Part shown: positions 1 to 10,837 of the stretch, in pieces
Position numbering within the stretch: the stretch's first letter is position 1
How the letters are laid out: each line of letters begins with the position of its first letter
Assembly (NCBI GenBank): GCA_947396885.1
Contig: OX377206.1
Location: 16,859,114 to 16,923,113, forward strand
From: Heligmosomoides polygyrus polygyrus
Lineage: Eukaryota > Nematoda > Chromadorea > Rhabditida > Heligmosomidae
DNA length: 64,000 nt
Reading direction: 5' to 3'
Translations under genes and position numbers: made by a program
Notes under the pieces: generated by a model
What the model was told of the DNA's origin: nothing
The model's input: only the letters and a program-made list of their open reading frames with translations
Database searches by the model: none

Positions 1-800
1 GATGGCATCCATGACGACAACAAAGGGGAGTGGGGAAAGCGCAGAACCCTGGTGTACCCCGACAGAAATGGGAAACTCCATCGAGGTTCCAGCTGAAGCT
101 TGAACTCGACTCTTTGGACAAGAATAGAGAATTCGCACCGACTCTATGAGCTCTTCATGAACTCCATGTTGACGCAGGGCGTACCATATCACTTCACGCG
201 GTACAAGGTCAAAGGCCTTCTCCAAGTCGAGAAAGGCGATATGCACTGGTCTCTGTTTCTCGCGATGCTTCTCTATCAGGAGGCGGACGGCGTGAATGGC
301 ATCAACGGTGCCACAGCCAGCCACGAAGCCGCACTGATTGCTAGAAAGCTGGGCGATGTCACGAATTCGTCCATCGACAATTCGCTCAAAAATCTCTATG
401 CTGTGCGAAAGCAAGCGAATCGGACGGTAATTGGAGCAGTCTGCAGGACTGCCCTTCTTCTTCCAAATCGGAATCGTCGTACTTTGGCGTCAACTCTCAG
501 GGACTTTCTTCTCCGCCAGAACCTGATGAAAGAACTTCCCCAACCACTCAGCAGGGTACCAGTACTTGGACTTCCATAAATCAGCTGCCACGTCGTCGGG
601 CCCAGTCGCTTTGCCTGGCCTCATCTTCTTCAAAGCTGCTTCAATCTCCTCCACGGTGATCTTCTGAACGGAACCGTGGGTTGGAGCCGTTGAGGGGATG
701 GCTGGATGAGGAAATTCTACTGTAGAAATTTCCTCAAAGTAGTCGCGCCATCGCTTCAATGCCTTATTGCGGTCCATAAGAAGACGGCCATTCTCATCAT
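1..800 (-). pseudogene. RTE reverse transcriptase, N-terminal half, broken
   Basis: Reading leftwards, the frame 777-490 contains the pre-RT block RWRDYFEEIS and the finger motif GKATGPDD. The RT then continues in other frames to the window edge, where the conserved VGVHQGSALSP block is encoded at about 30-80. The catalytic ADD box and the C-terminus lie outside the window. Several frame switches show it is not functional. Confidence 0.85.
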
Positions 801-979
801 TGATGCCGAAAAACTTTTCAATGTCCTCGGTCTGCCGATGGCGAAACTTTGCAAGTCATTACAGATACCGCTCACCATCGCGTGACTGGAGCTTCTCGTT
901 GACATCTCCATAATGAGTGGCTTTTGCAACAGCCACGGCCTTCTTTGCAGCCTTCTTCGCTTCTTGGTACTTCCTCCAG

Positions 980-2060
980 TTATCGGCTGTCTTTCCGCCG
1001 AGAAACACGTGATAGAGCGACTTCTTCTCTCGCACTTTTGCACGTCATCTGTCCACACCCTTGCCTGCTTGTCGACCTTCCGTCGCCCAGGCTTCGTAAT
1101 GCCGAGTTCCGACTGTGCAGCTTGACGAATCGCGTCGGTCGCCTTATTCCAATTTCGTCGACAGCCGTGACTGTCGGTAACCGCACGCGAGAAATCACAG
1201 CTGCTTCCTTCTCTCTCATTCGCCACCACTTGATTCTTGCTGCACCGCATCGCTCGACCTGCTTCAGCCTCGGAGGGGCGATCTTCAAAGTGCAGATCAG
1301 CGGTCGGTGCTGTGGTGCGACCGTCTCATACGGCACGATCTTCGCGTCTGAGACAACACTCCGGTCGCGATCTCTCACAAGGACAAAATCTATCTGAGTC
1401 TTGGTACTCCCACTGTAGTGCGAGACAAGGTGCGAGTCGCGTTTTCGGAAAACGGTGTTCACAATGGTGAGGTTATGCGATTCCGCATACTGAAGAATAC
1501 GCTCACCATCGGCGTTACGAGACCCGTATCCGAAACCACCATGACAGCCGTACCCGTCTTTCGTCGCGCCGACGTGCCCATTAAGGTCACCAGCGACTAT
1601 GATGACATCTTTCGACGGTACCTCTGCTGTCTTCTCATCAAGCAGGTTCCAAAACTCATCCTTGGCTTGATCGGAGCAGCCAGTCTGCGGAGCATACGCA
1701 GAGAAGAAATGATAGAGTCGCTCCTTAGCGGCGACAACGATCTTCATCAATCGATCGTCAAAGCGCTCGACGCTTACAATCGAGTCACAAAATCGTTCAG
1801 AGACGATTATTCCGACGCCACTGGTGGTCCTGGACTTCCGTATAGAACGGCCTTGAAGCCACGTCCTATGTCCCTTGACTTGCGGCAGGACCACCTCGTC
1901 TCCTGCACCACACAGAAATCAGCTCTTCTACGCTCCAGTGCTTCAACCAACTCGCACGAGCGGCCCGTCAACGTACCCACATTCAGCGTTGCCACGCGGG
2001 TCCTGCTTACCTTACGGGCCTTTCGGACTATCTCAGTTGCCCCCCGATGCCGTCCTCGCA
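980..2060 (-). pseudogene. RTE APE-like endonuclease domain, frameshifted
   Basis: Would nick target DNA to prime reverse transcription. Visible motifs in order are TLNVGTLTGR and VVQETRW near 2.0-1.9 kb, then AGDLNGHVG, QIDFVLV and HRPLI further left. These are the Mg-binding and catalytic blocks of the exonuclease-endonuclease-phosphatase fold. The first two motifs and the rest lie in different frames, with the switch near 1.81-1.89 kb. A further switch near 1.0-1.25 kb leads into the RT linker. Confidence 0.85.
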
Positions 2061-2456
2061 TCAGGGACCCTCGCATATTTTCCACACTCGCCGTGCTTTG
2101 CGAGTGCGCGTCTGCTCCCGCGGACGCCGTAACACTATATCGAAAAACTTGCAATGTCATGAACCATGTGATGTGACATGGGTGTTTGTAGGCCGGCCTG
2201 TCACAAGAGCCTGTCGCCTGCAATCGAATGTCCGTGTTCGGCTTAGCTCGCAGAGCGGGCAGTTTCCAGTGGCACCCCGTGGAGGAACGGACATCGTCAC
2301 CGCCAGCTTCCTTGTAATACATAGCACGAAATCTGCGTGGACCGGACACTGGGAGAGTGATTATGAAGGTCAAGATGGAATCCCGATTTGAACCATAGGT
2401 AGCCGGCGAAGTTTGCTTCACACATTTTTTTCTTCTGCATTGAACGGAACTGTATA

Positions 2457-2649
2457 TGTATTGCAGTGTAATGCTGTTGTATTTTGCTGCTGTATCGTAC
2501 TGCGTATTTCGTAATGTTAAATGGCATTGACTAAACCCGCGTAATGTACGCTGCGAGGAAGATTGACTACCCTGCTTCTTCTCTTGAGCAGTTTTTGTTT
2601 TCCAATAAACCGTTCCTGTTATTCGACGTCTATGGTTACTTCTACAACA
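2457..2649 (+). repeat. 5' LTR of old gypsy element
   Basis: Starts TGTATTGCAGTG, ends CTACAACA, and aligns along its full length with 6888-7080, including the shared block GCGTATTTCGTAATGTTAAA. It contains AATAAA near 2605. Confidence 0.8.
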
Positions 2650-2831
2650 ACTGGCGACCAGACCGAGAAGTTCAACGAGGACGAGCAGAGGATCGGTCGA
2701 CGACGCGGAGGACAAGCCGTAGCAGACATGCAATCGAGGACGAGCAGCAGCCGCCGTGCAGCCGAAGCGAAGGTCGATGTTGAGCAGTCCGAGCTAGCAG
2801 CAACTGCTCGAAGACTACGATGCAACGATAG

Positions 2832-3870
2832 ATGTTGAAATGCTACGCACCGTCTGAGCTGGCCAAGCAACAACAGGCGATGTTCACGCGGACAGTCAGC
2901 GAGATCATGACTTCAATCCATCAATTGATGTCCAACACGCGACCTGCCGCACCAATATTGCCAGCAGAATTCGTCGTAAATTTGCTGTCGACAAGGATTC
3001 CGGAGTTCGCCTATGATCCAGGCAACGGTTGTACGTTCGACGTATTGTACAACCGGTACGAGGACATCATTTCAAATGGTGGAGCATCACTCGAGGACGC
3101 TGCCAGGGCGAGAATAATCGTTTCAAAGCTCGACTCCGCAACCTACGCCCGCTTCATAAACCATGGGTTACCGCGCAAAGCCTCCGATATCTCGCTGGAG
3201 GACACTGTGAAGACGCTCAAGGAGTTGTTCGGACACACAACTTCAATCTTTGCTTGGCTATTCATGCATATCTGCGAACGCAGCACAATGGCGAAACTCT
3301 ACAGGAGTACACTAGATAGAATAGACGACACGAGATGGTCGAATTGAACGTCACTCCCGAGCAGATAAAGTGCCTCATTTGAATCTGTGGACTTTCTGCC
3401 TTCGAGAATGCCGACATTCGAGCACGTGCCCTGCGAAAATGGAGGACAATCCACGGACAACGCTGAAGGAACTTTATTCTGAAATTCAACGCTTCGTCTA
3501 CATTCGCCAGGACGTGACAATGCTTGGAGAAACGCAGTCGACTTCACATAACGTCAGCGTCGTCAAGGCGGAAGCAAACCAGAAAGAGCCGCCAGCTCCA
3601 TGCTTCCGATGTGGAGGACAACACTGGGCAAAGGACTTCAGTTTCATTCGGAAGAAACGCTTCGAGATCAAGGCCGTTGGACACAGGAAAGGTTTCTGCA
3701 GGAATTTCGGGCGGAGAAAGAAGCCAACAAGGAGACGCAAAGCTGCAACATGGTCGTCGACTCTAAGCCGCGGATATCCAGCAAACCAATCTTTCGCCAT
3801 GTGTACATCAATGGACAGAAAGGGCGAATGTGTCTTAATACGGGAACGGATGTCACCCTGCTGAGCAACG
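2832..3870 (+). pseudogene. Gag, zinc knuckle and protease of old gypsy element
   Basis: Gag-like reading from 2832 resembles the gag of the young element at 51.7 kb; both share a segment ending in a LEDTVKTLKELF/FEETVNTLKQLF block. A CFRCGGQHW zinc knuckle lies near 3600. The aspartic protease active site near 3840 reads NTGTD instead of DTGSD, so the catalytic Asp is lost. Frames change several times. Confidence 0.8.
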
Positions 3871-4574
3871 CCGGTTGGATCGCTATGAGTCGGCCGAAAC
3901 TGCTTTCCTTAAACAGTATACTGAGGTCCGCAAACAACAAACAACTCGCCGTCCGAGGACAATTACAGTGTAGTTTCGAGATCGGTGCGAAACAAGGAGA
4001 AGGGTCTACTACATCGCCGACACACCTTCATTGCTGAGACTAGATTGGATCTCGCAGCATCAGCCGTTTCTACAACAACTCGCGTAAGGATCCGTCAATG
4101 AAACTATTTGCTTGAACCATGATTAATTTAAATTACGTATTACTCTTATTCTTATTTTACTGCCGTTTGTTGGGTTAAGCTCCTTGTATCTGGGTTTCTG
4201 AATGCTGCAGAACACTTAAAAATAACGAAATCGCAAAGCATAGTGACACTACGCTGTTTTACATTGTTCTTTCCTTATTAGATTGCTATGATTATGGATT
4301 GCTGGTTGTTATTTCCCGTTTTTTAGCGTATTTAAGGTGCAGTTATAAATAAATAAATAAATAAATAAATAAGTAAATAAGTAAATAAATAAATAACGTC
4401 TCAACTTCCACACTCAGCACATTGCGTTCCTCTCTCATTGCATAACTGCGACGACAATTTGAAGATGTTTTTGCGCCTGGACTGGGACGCTGAACCAAGT
4501 CGAAAGTTAAGCTAATGCGTGCTCCAGTCGAAAAGCCAATATTTCGCAAGACTCGCTCTGTTCCGTTCGCACAT

Positions 4575-5425
4575 CTACCAAGGATTTCGTAGGAAATAGA
4601 CCATTTGGTAGCAGCCGACGTACACTCGCCTGTTAACTACTCTGAATGGGCCGCACCCATCATCACTGTGCAGAAGAAAAATAACACAATCACACACTGC
4701 GCCGACTACTCCACAGGAGTGAATGATGCTCTCGAGCAGCAACAGCATCCACTGCCGACACCTTACGACCTTTTTGGGAAGCTGAATGGAGGTCGGTACT
4801 TCACACAGCTGGACCTCCTCCAAGGCCTACTTACAATTGGAGCTTGATGAATCTAAGCCACTGCTGACAATAAACACACATCGTGGACTTTTTTGATTCA
4901 ACCGTCTACCTGTCGGGGTGAAACTCGCACCCGGCATTTTTCAAAAACAAATGGACGCATTTGTGTCTTGATCGGATGAAACCGCTGTCTACCTCGACGA
5001 CATATTGGTAACTGGAAGAAACGTCGACGAACACAACACTCGACTTAAGGAGCTGGTTCAAAGGATCCAGGATTATGGATTCCACGTTCGTGTGGAAAAG
5101 TGTTTCTTCCTGCAGCCGGAAATCAAATATCTTGGCTTCAATATCTTGCTGATGGACGTCGCCCCCTACCCGACAGAGTGGATGCTATCAGCAAGGTTCC
5201 ATATCCGAAGAACGTCAGCCAGCGTATCATGCAAACCGTCGCTTGACTCCTGCTCAGAAAAACTTCAGCCAAATCGAGAAGGAGGCATTCGCTCTCATCT
5301 TCGGAAGTTTCATCGCTTCATCCATGGGCGTCACTTCACGCTGAAGACTGGCCACAAACCATTGCTTTCAGTCTTCGGATCCAAGAAAGGAATACCTGTG
5401 TACATCGTCAATTGTCTTTAGCGCT
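4575..5425 (+). pseudogene. Reverse transcriptase and RNase H remnant of old gypsy element
   Basis: RT blocks seen include SEWAAPI-like and CADYSTG near 4.64-4.71 kb, FTQLDL near 4.80 kb and the catalytic YLDD at 4990-5001. The RT is interrupted by stops between 4840 and 4980. Most of the RNase H N-terminal part is deleted after about 5.2 kb. The late block KTGHKPLLSVFGSKKG remains near 5.34-5.39 kb. Confidence 0.82.
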
Positions 5426-5712
5426 GGGTAACGATACTACTCACTACAACTTCACGATTGAGTACGTCAACACCAAAGAGTTCGGACAAGTGGACACTCC
5501 CTCCCGTCTAATCGCTTCGCAGTCACCGGAGGCGACCGAGTAATTGCCACTTTCGATGTCGTTGTCATCGCCAAATTTTCGAAAAACTGCATCCGACTTC
5601 CCGTTCCGGCAGAAGCCATCCAGATTGCAACAAATGCGGACAGTGTGATCAAGCAACTAATCGGATGCACCAGATCCGGTCGTTGGCCAAAAGTGAATCG
5701 TGACTCTACACT

Positions 5713-6575
5713 GTGGAGCTACTACAACCGACGAGGCTCTCTTTTAACGTCAATGGTTGTTTGATGACTGCAAATCGAATTATGATCCCAAAGCCTCTTC
5801 AACATCGAGTTCTATCGTCATTTCATAAAACTCACCATAGACAGACACGAATGAAGATGCTTGCTCGCTCTTACGCCTTTTGGCCTTCAGTGGACGCCGA
5901 ACAGATGGTTAGGAACTGCAACAAATGCGTCGCAGTTTCCAAGGACCCCATCAAATCTGAACTGCATTCCTGGCCGAAGCCGACATCTCCATGGACTAGA
6001 GTACATGCCGACTTCGCAGGACCACTTGGTGGGAAGTACTACCTGTTCATTGTTGACGCATTCTCGAAAAGCCCTGAGATTATCCCAATGAGCTGTATCT
6101 CATCGACTGCCACCATCTACACTTTGAGGACAGTATTTGCTCAATTCGGTAACCCACAGACTCTCGTTACGGACAACAGGACACAGTTCACGTCGAAATC
6201 ATTCCTGGGTTTTTGCTGATCACGAGGAATAATCCACATTGGCACACCGCCGTTCTACCCCCAAAGCAATGGACAAGCCGAACGATTTGTCGACACTTTC
6301 AAGCGAGGACTGTCGAAGTCAAAAGGGAGGAACCGACAGAAGAGGCTCTGCAAACCTTCCTGATGGCATACCGTTTGATTCCATGCGCATCTGGAGCCAT
6401 TCACCTGTCGCCCGCAGAGAACTTCCTCGCAAGGCGAATAAGAACGGAGCTCGACCTGATCACTCCGACTGTAGACGCTGGATGCCGCGACAACACGATG
6501 GAAGCACAGTTCAATCACCATTATGGGGCACGACGCCGTTCATTCGAAGTGCACGACGCTATCTCTGCCAAGCAC
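5713..6575 (+). pseudogene. Integrase of old gypsy element
   Basis: DDE integrase that would insert the cDNA. Visible: zinc-binding HTHH-like and CNKC blocks (5.83-5.94 kb), core Asp in HADFAGPLGGKYY near 6.01 kb, second Asp in VTDNRTQF near 6.17 kb, then after a frame switch near 6.2 kb the [11 protein letters not shown] block with the catalytic Glu near 6.28 kb. Further shifts follow. Confidence 0.85.
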
Positions 6576-6887
6576 TAGCGAGGACAGAAGCACACCTGGA
6601 CTCACGACATTATCTTGCGAAGAATCGGCAATGCTACCTACTCTGTTCGTTACGGAAACTACGTGTGGATTCGACACGAGAACCAGCTCAAGACGAGGAG
6701 CACTGCTACAGCAGCAAACCGACTTCTAGACGCATTCGATCTGCCACTGTTCAAAAATCGAAACGAAGACTAATGTTCGACATCGAGCGCTCCGACTACA
6801 GCGACACTACCACGCCAGACGGCCACCATGTCATCTTCAGTTGAATCCACGTCAGAAAAGATACATCTGATATCTTAAAAGGGGATG

Positions 6888-7080
6888 TGTTGTAGTTTAA
6901 TGCTGTAATATATTGCTGATGTAGTGTAATTGCGTATTTCGTAATGTTAAACGGCATTGATCAAACCCGCGTAATATACGGTACGCGGAGGATTGACTAC
7001 CCATGCTTTTTGTATCGCACAGTTTTTGTTCTCCAGTTAACCGTTCCTGTTCGTCGACGTCTAAGTTTACCTCCACAGCA
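6888..7080 (+). repeat. 3' LTR of old gypsy element
   Basis: Starts TGTTGTAGTTTAATG and ends CTCCACAGCA. Same length as the 5' LTR and preceded by a purine-rich tract. Confidence 0.8.
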
Positions 7081-7099
7081 ATATTCAAAACTAGACTCA

Positions 7100-7696
7100 C
7101 GGACTTGACGTCGTCGTCATCGTCGGTGATTGTAAGAAGCTCCTGTTTAGGATCCTAAAACATTTTGTGACAATTAAGGATAGTATCGTATTTGTAGCAA
7201 TTCAGGGCTGTGTGTATGTGTGTATCTACATAGGACGGCCCCCAGGTTGCTCTCCTCCCGACCGCTCTTATGCTCAACCTTGCGTCCCGGATATCGTTGA
7301 CATGTCTTCCGAATGCGGACCAGGTTCACTTCACTTGTTTCCTCTCACTGGATCTATTTGCTAGTAAGCCTTTGCTGGTCTCCCCCACACTATATTGTCC
7401 CCCCCCCTGACTTTCCTGGTCCCAACTCCTGGCCCACATCTTTGTTTCCACTACTGACTCCTCTACTGGTCTCTTCTTGCTAGTTTCCCCGTCCTGGTCC
7501 AGCCTAGAAGTCTCCTTTTCTGCCTTTCTCCACCACCTCCTTAGTCGACCTCACATGCTCACAGCAGACGTATTCCGAATCAGGACGCTCAGAAACGCGA
7601 GCAGCTGCCGCTGTGTCAAGCAGGAGGAGGCTGCGGAGGCTTCCTCTGCTGCAGCAACATCCCATACTAAACGGCACATTTTGTCCGCGGGGGTTT
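7100..7696. repeat. Dispersed repeat, inverted relative to 42.9-43.5 kb
   Basis: Blocks such as GACATGTCTTCCGAATGCGG (near 7300) and CACCACCTCCTTAGT (near 7530) match, in inverse orientation, the segment 42900-43440. A pyrimidine-rich CTGGTCTC/CTGGTCCC stretch lies at 7370-7500. I see no credible gene; the open frames here are low-complexity. Confidence 0.5.
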
Positions 7697-7779
7697 GATG
7701 ACGCGTATCTCACGCAGGTTTCTATCCTGTGTGGATATATATAGACCAGGATAGAAACCTGCGTGAGATACGCGTCATC
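7697..7779. repeat. Perfect palindromic foldback, 33-bp arms
   Basis: Arms 7697-7729 and 7747-7779 are exact reverse complements over 33 bp with a 17-bp loop. Probably a miniature inverted-repeat element; the transcript would form a long hairpin. Confidence 0.85.
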
Positions 7780-8640
7780 ATCTACGGCGCCGGCAGCTAA
7801 CTCAATTATAGTGGTAGATGCATTCATAGATGCAGATCCTAGTTGGGTATTCACAACATCTCTTGCTGGCGCGACTGCTAACTTGACATCATACGCGAGT
7901 GGCCGGTCGACGCGCCAGTCGCTAGGCGCGCTAGAGCGTGAAAGTGTGCACCCCCGCCTATTGATTGCTCCATCTCGACTAGCGCAAGAAAAAAATTTCG
8001 AACTTTTAGAAGTGTTCATTTTGCTATCCGTTCTCTTCCTCTTTTATTCTACTTTGTCACAATGACTTTTTTCAGGCTTAGTGAACGTCGAACGGTTTCA
8101 AGTAGTCCTTACAGGAGCCCTGCAAACTAGCCTATTGCTGCTTTGTGGTGTTGTTCCAGTAAAAAAGTTCGACGCTATCATATAAACTGTCATCGCTTTA
8201 TATAACTAGAAATGGGCAATAAAAATAAATTCTCTCAGTGATTTCTGTTGTTCTCCAATGCTGAATGTAATGCTGAATTTTCTACCTCGAAGAGCGCAGA
8301 ACCCAGCTCCGGACCACCCCTCCACGAGCGACAAGAGATTGACGCCTGGAATGCTTGGAATGGAGGAGTTCTCCATCGCCAACGCCATGCTCGACTGTTT
8401 GGATTTTTAATCTTTCGCACCCGAACAACTCGTCCGAAAGCTCTTTTCTCTTTGCTTGTGAGCTCTTAACGGCGAGTCAAAAGTGCCAAAATACCCAACA
8501 GGAATTCCAGTTTGAAATCCTTAACTATTTGTTAGCCAGCGACCACAAGACAAGCGGAGCCTGCTGGTTGAAATAATCTCTCGAAGGTTTTTTCAACATC
8601 TCGTCTACAAATAATCAAAATTGAAAGACATGACAACATA
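7780..8640. other. No recognised gene
   Basis: Short open frames only. None shows a recognised motif. Confidence 0.5.
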
Positions 8641-8939
8641 CGGTGTTCTCCTTCGAGGTCGACGACATATCGGTGCAGGGTTGCCGACTAATCTCTGAAG
8701 AATCATAAACATAAATAAGCTTATTGGTTTTTTTACTGAACTTAGAGTGACATCGTGTTCAAGCAAAATGGGTGGACGCCTACTTTTCAAGGTAATGAAT
8801 CTAGGAACGGTCACGGCACTGTGCGAAAGTGCGGTCAAACCGACAGCAAGACTTTGCATTCTGCGACAGCTATCTGTAGTGTTTTGTATGAAGTGTTCGA
8901 TTAAGTTCGTAAAAGCAAAAAAAGCAGTATAGTTTGCTG

Positions 8940-9500
8940 CTTGTACCGCACTGAATCTTGTCCAAAATAGATTTACTAGGGGTAATCTGCCATGGGAAGA
9001 ACGAATATCGGTACTATTGTTTATAGCGTACCCCACTTAATAAAGGATAAAGGATAAAGGACGGCGTTACTCAATCCCTTCTGGGATGCGCCAGCGCATT
9101 CTACTTCTACGGGATGTCGTGGAGGCCACATGAATGCGTATTTGGCCATACAATGACTTGCGGTGGCCAGCCGATGAACAAGTCAGCGCTTTATTCTTCC
9201 CAGACAAGTCTGGTACCAATTCGCCGACCCCGGAGGGATGGAAGGCTTGGTTGGCCTGGGCGGGAAATCCGAACCAGGAACCTGGTATCGGGTGCACGCG
9301 ACAGTCGCGCCTCTTCCGACTGCGCTACACGCGCCCACCCCACTTAATATAGTTCAAAATATGTCTACAAGGGGTAATCTGACATGCCAAGAACGAATAT
9401 CATAGTCGTTTTATGCGGAAATGCCTTATAAGCGCGTTATAGTAAGTTCGATTCGCCCAAGGCCTTGCGAAATAGTGGTAAGGCGAAAATGGAAAATGCT
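8940..9500 (+). mobile_element. Foldback element arm(s), same family as 25760-26470, split by a SINE
   Basis: 9010-9042 plus 9337-9480 match the left arm of the element at 25.76 kb (GGTACTATTGT, then TACCCCACTTAAT, then GGTAATCTGACATG). A second partial arm lies at 8945-9009. The arm is interrupted by the SINE described next. Confidence 0.65.
9043..9336 (-). mobile_element. tRNA-derived SINE with 13-bp target duplication
   Basis: Read on the minus strand it begins with a tRNA-like head: box A GTAGCGCAGTCGG (complement of 9317-9329) and box B GGTTCGGATTTCC (complement of 9263-9275), the internal pol III promoter. It ends in a TCCTTTATCC repeat tail. ACCCCACTTAATA is directly repeated at 9030-9042 and 9337-9349, a target-site duplication. 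Relatives: 13.05, 36.4, 38.5 and 58.46 kb. Presumably mobilised by an RTE/LINE machinery; the partner is not proven. Confidence 0.8.
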
Positions 9501-9742
9501 AGGGTGGAATGCCTCGCCTTCGTGGCGGAGACCACTAGGATTGCGCTACAATAGTGAACTCTTCCAGTTAACAGTAACATGATCAATCTCTGACTTAACG
9601 CTTCACAAGCAGTCTCCAGCAATTAAGACCGTTGTTTAGAAAAGGGCTTTAAACAGTCAACATAAAGCCTGCAGTCGGAATAATTTAAACTGATGAGATT
9701 GCGCACAGTGGAACTTGGGAAAGGCGTTTTATGTGTTTCACC

Positions 9743-10055
9743 TTAATGTGCTGGCATTAGTTCGCGTGATAACGCCTTAACTCTGCGAAAACAGGCTTCA
9801 GTATATTTTGCCCTGATGGAAAACAACATCAATATAAGGAACAATTTGTTGCAACGAAAGTCTGAATCTGAAGTCACCGATAAAAATGCGACAAAGATAG
9901 TCTCTGACACAGTTTCGGACGTAGTTTTGATCAAAAGGAGTATATGTATCATTTACTTTTCCGTGTATCGTAATCCGGTTTTGATGCATTTTTCAGCTCT
10001 TCTGTTTCGTCTTCCGTCTTATCAGCAGAAAAAGCCCCCGCACATCGCTACTTGT
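9743..10055 (+). mobile_element. Fragment of the TTCCG-rich hAT-like family (right half)
   Basis: Aligns with 40290-40560: shared GACACAGTTTCGGA/GACACCGTTTCAGA, CGTATTCCGGTTT-like and CGTCTTCCG blocks, ending at GCACATC, the family's terminal motif. No transposase is seen. Confidence 0.5.
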
Positions 10056-10130
10056 GGTTGCGACTCGTTGGTTTTCAGTAGAGCTTAAGGCCCCCACAGA
10101 GTTCTGCGGCAACGCCGCTCGCCGCTATGA

Positions 10131-10222
10131 TTAAAGGCCCCCACAGAGTTCTGCGGCAGCGCCGCGGCCATATGGTTAAGCATAGGGTCGGGCGCTGCCG
10201 CAGAACTTTGTGGGGGCCTTTA
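10131..10222. mobile_element. MITE with about 32-bp TIRs, GGCCCCCACAGAGTTCTGCGG family
   Basis: Termini TAAAGGCCCCCACAGAGTTC and its near-perfect complement at 10190-10222. Another left end of the family lies just upstream at 10086. Members at 10391-10702, 35108-35445 and 61850-61990 share the AGTTCTGCGGC core. A TA flank on both sides suggests TA-type insertion. Confidence 0.75.
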
Positions 10223-10270
10223 GATCACTTCCTGTTGATAAGGGTTAGCAGGCGAATCGATATCGGCGAA

Positions 10271-10398
10271 TAAGGCCTTTGTTATAACATCGCTCACCCC
10301 GAGCAAGGTCTAATGATATGCCCCATATCGATCGGGCGCCGCGATGGGATCGATATGGGAGCATATCATTAGGCGTCGAGTGAGCGGTGGTATAATGG
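10271..10398. mobile_element. MITE, GGCCTTTGTCATACCATCGCTCACC family, copy 1
   Basis: Foldback with CATCGCTCACCCCGAGC at the left and a diverged complement at the right, around a central CCATATCGAT/ATCGATATGG. The right end touches the next MITE, so that boundary is uncertain. Better copies lie at 61261-61400 and, partial, at 37412-37506. Confidence 0.65.
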
Positions 10399-10702
10399 CC
10401 CCCGCAGACTTCTGCGGCCAGCGGCGTGCGGCGAAATCGATGAGTTACGTCGCTCAGCGGCGGCTGCCGGCCGGCCAGCGGCGACGGCGAGGTACTGTAG
10501 TCTTTCTAGTCGGGACCCCGCCGCGAAAGGGCAGAGCGCAGACAGACTCCCCTGCGCCGCTGGAGTGGCGCCGTCTCGTATGATTCAAATCATTTCCGGC
10601 GGCGCCGCTGGGTTCGCCCCTGGCGGCGAGCTCTGCGACCCTGCCCCATGATGAAGGATAGGGCAGCGGCAATGCCGCAGAAGTCTGGGGGGGAGGCCTT
10701 AA
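10391..10702. mobile_element. Longer MITE of the GGCCCCC..CTTCTGCGGC family
   Basis: Left end GGCCCCCGCAGACTTCTGCGG, right end complement of GGCCTCCCCCCCAGACTTCTG. The interior is GC-rich with no gene. Confidence 0.65.
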
Positions 10703-10837
10703 CAAAGGTCTTAGCCTTGCTCGGTGTCTGCCACATTGACGATATCGCTCTATGCTTTTTTCGTTCTCCCTCGTCTTCTAGTAGGCCGCTAGATGTGTTT
10801 GCTGAACAGTATGCTGAGAAGAGTGCAGAGCCAGTAT

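Larger units (their letters stand above)
1..2430 (-). mobile_element. RTE-type non-LTR retrotransposon, 5' part, cut by window edge
   Basis: Minus-strand element running off the left edge. From right to left it has a non-coding 5' region (about 2430-2100), an APE-type endonuclease, a linker and the first half of a reverse transcriptase. RTE elements encode endonuclease plus RT and copy themselves through RNA by target-primed reverse transcription. The same RT sequence recurs at 10.8, 17.8, 19.7, 48.7 and 49.9 kb. The coding frame changes at least three times, so this copy is dead. The right boundary is approximate; the next element's LTR begins at 2457. Confidence 0.88.
2457..7080 (+). mobile_element. 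Decayed Ty3/gypsy LTR retrotransposon
   Basis: Flanked by two 193-bp direct repeats (2457-2649 and 6888-7080) that are visibly diverged (I estimate about 75-80% identity by eye), so this is an old insertion. Internal order is gag, zinc knuckle, protease, RT, RNase H remnant, integrase, which is the gypsy order. A TGGCGACC primer-binding-like site follows the first LTR at 2652 and an AAAAGGGGA purine tract precedes the second. Every domain is broken by stops or shifts. An AT-rich insert (about 4090-4440) with a TTTA repeat separates protease from RT. I see no clean target duplication. Confidence 0.88.

Noticed and set aside
1807..2733. 308-codon minus frame as one protein
   Set aside because: It crosses the gypsy LTR and the RTE 5' region; only its end encodes RTE endonuclease.
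7504..8019. 171-codon minus frame
   Set aside because: It reads through the perfect palindrome 7697-7779 and low-complexity sequence, with no motif.
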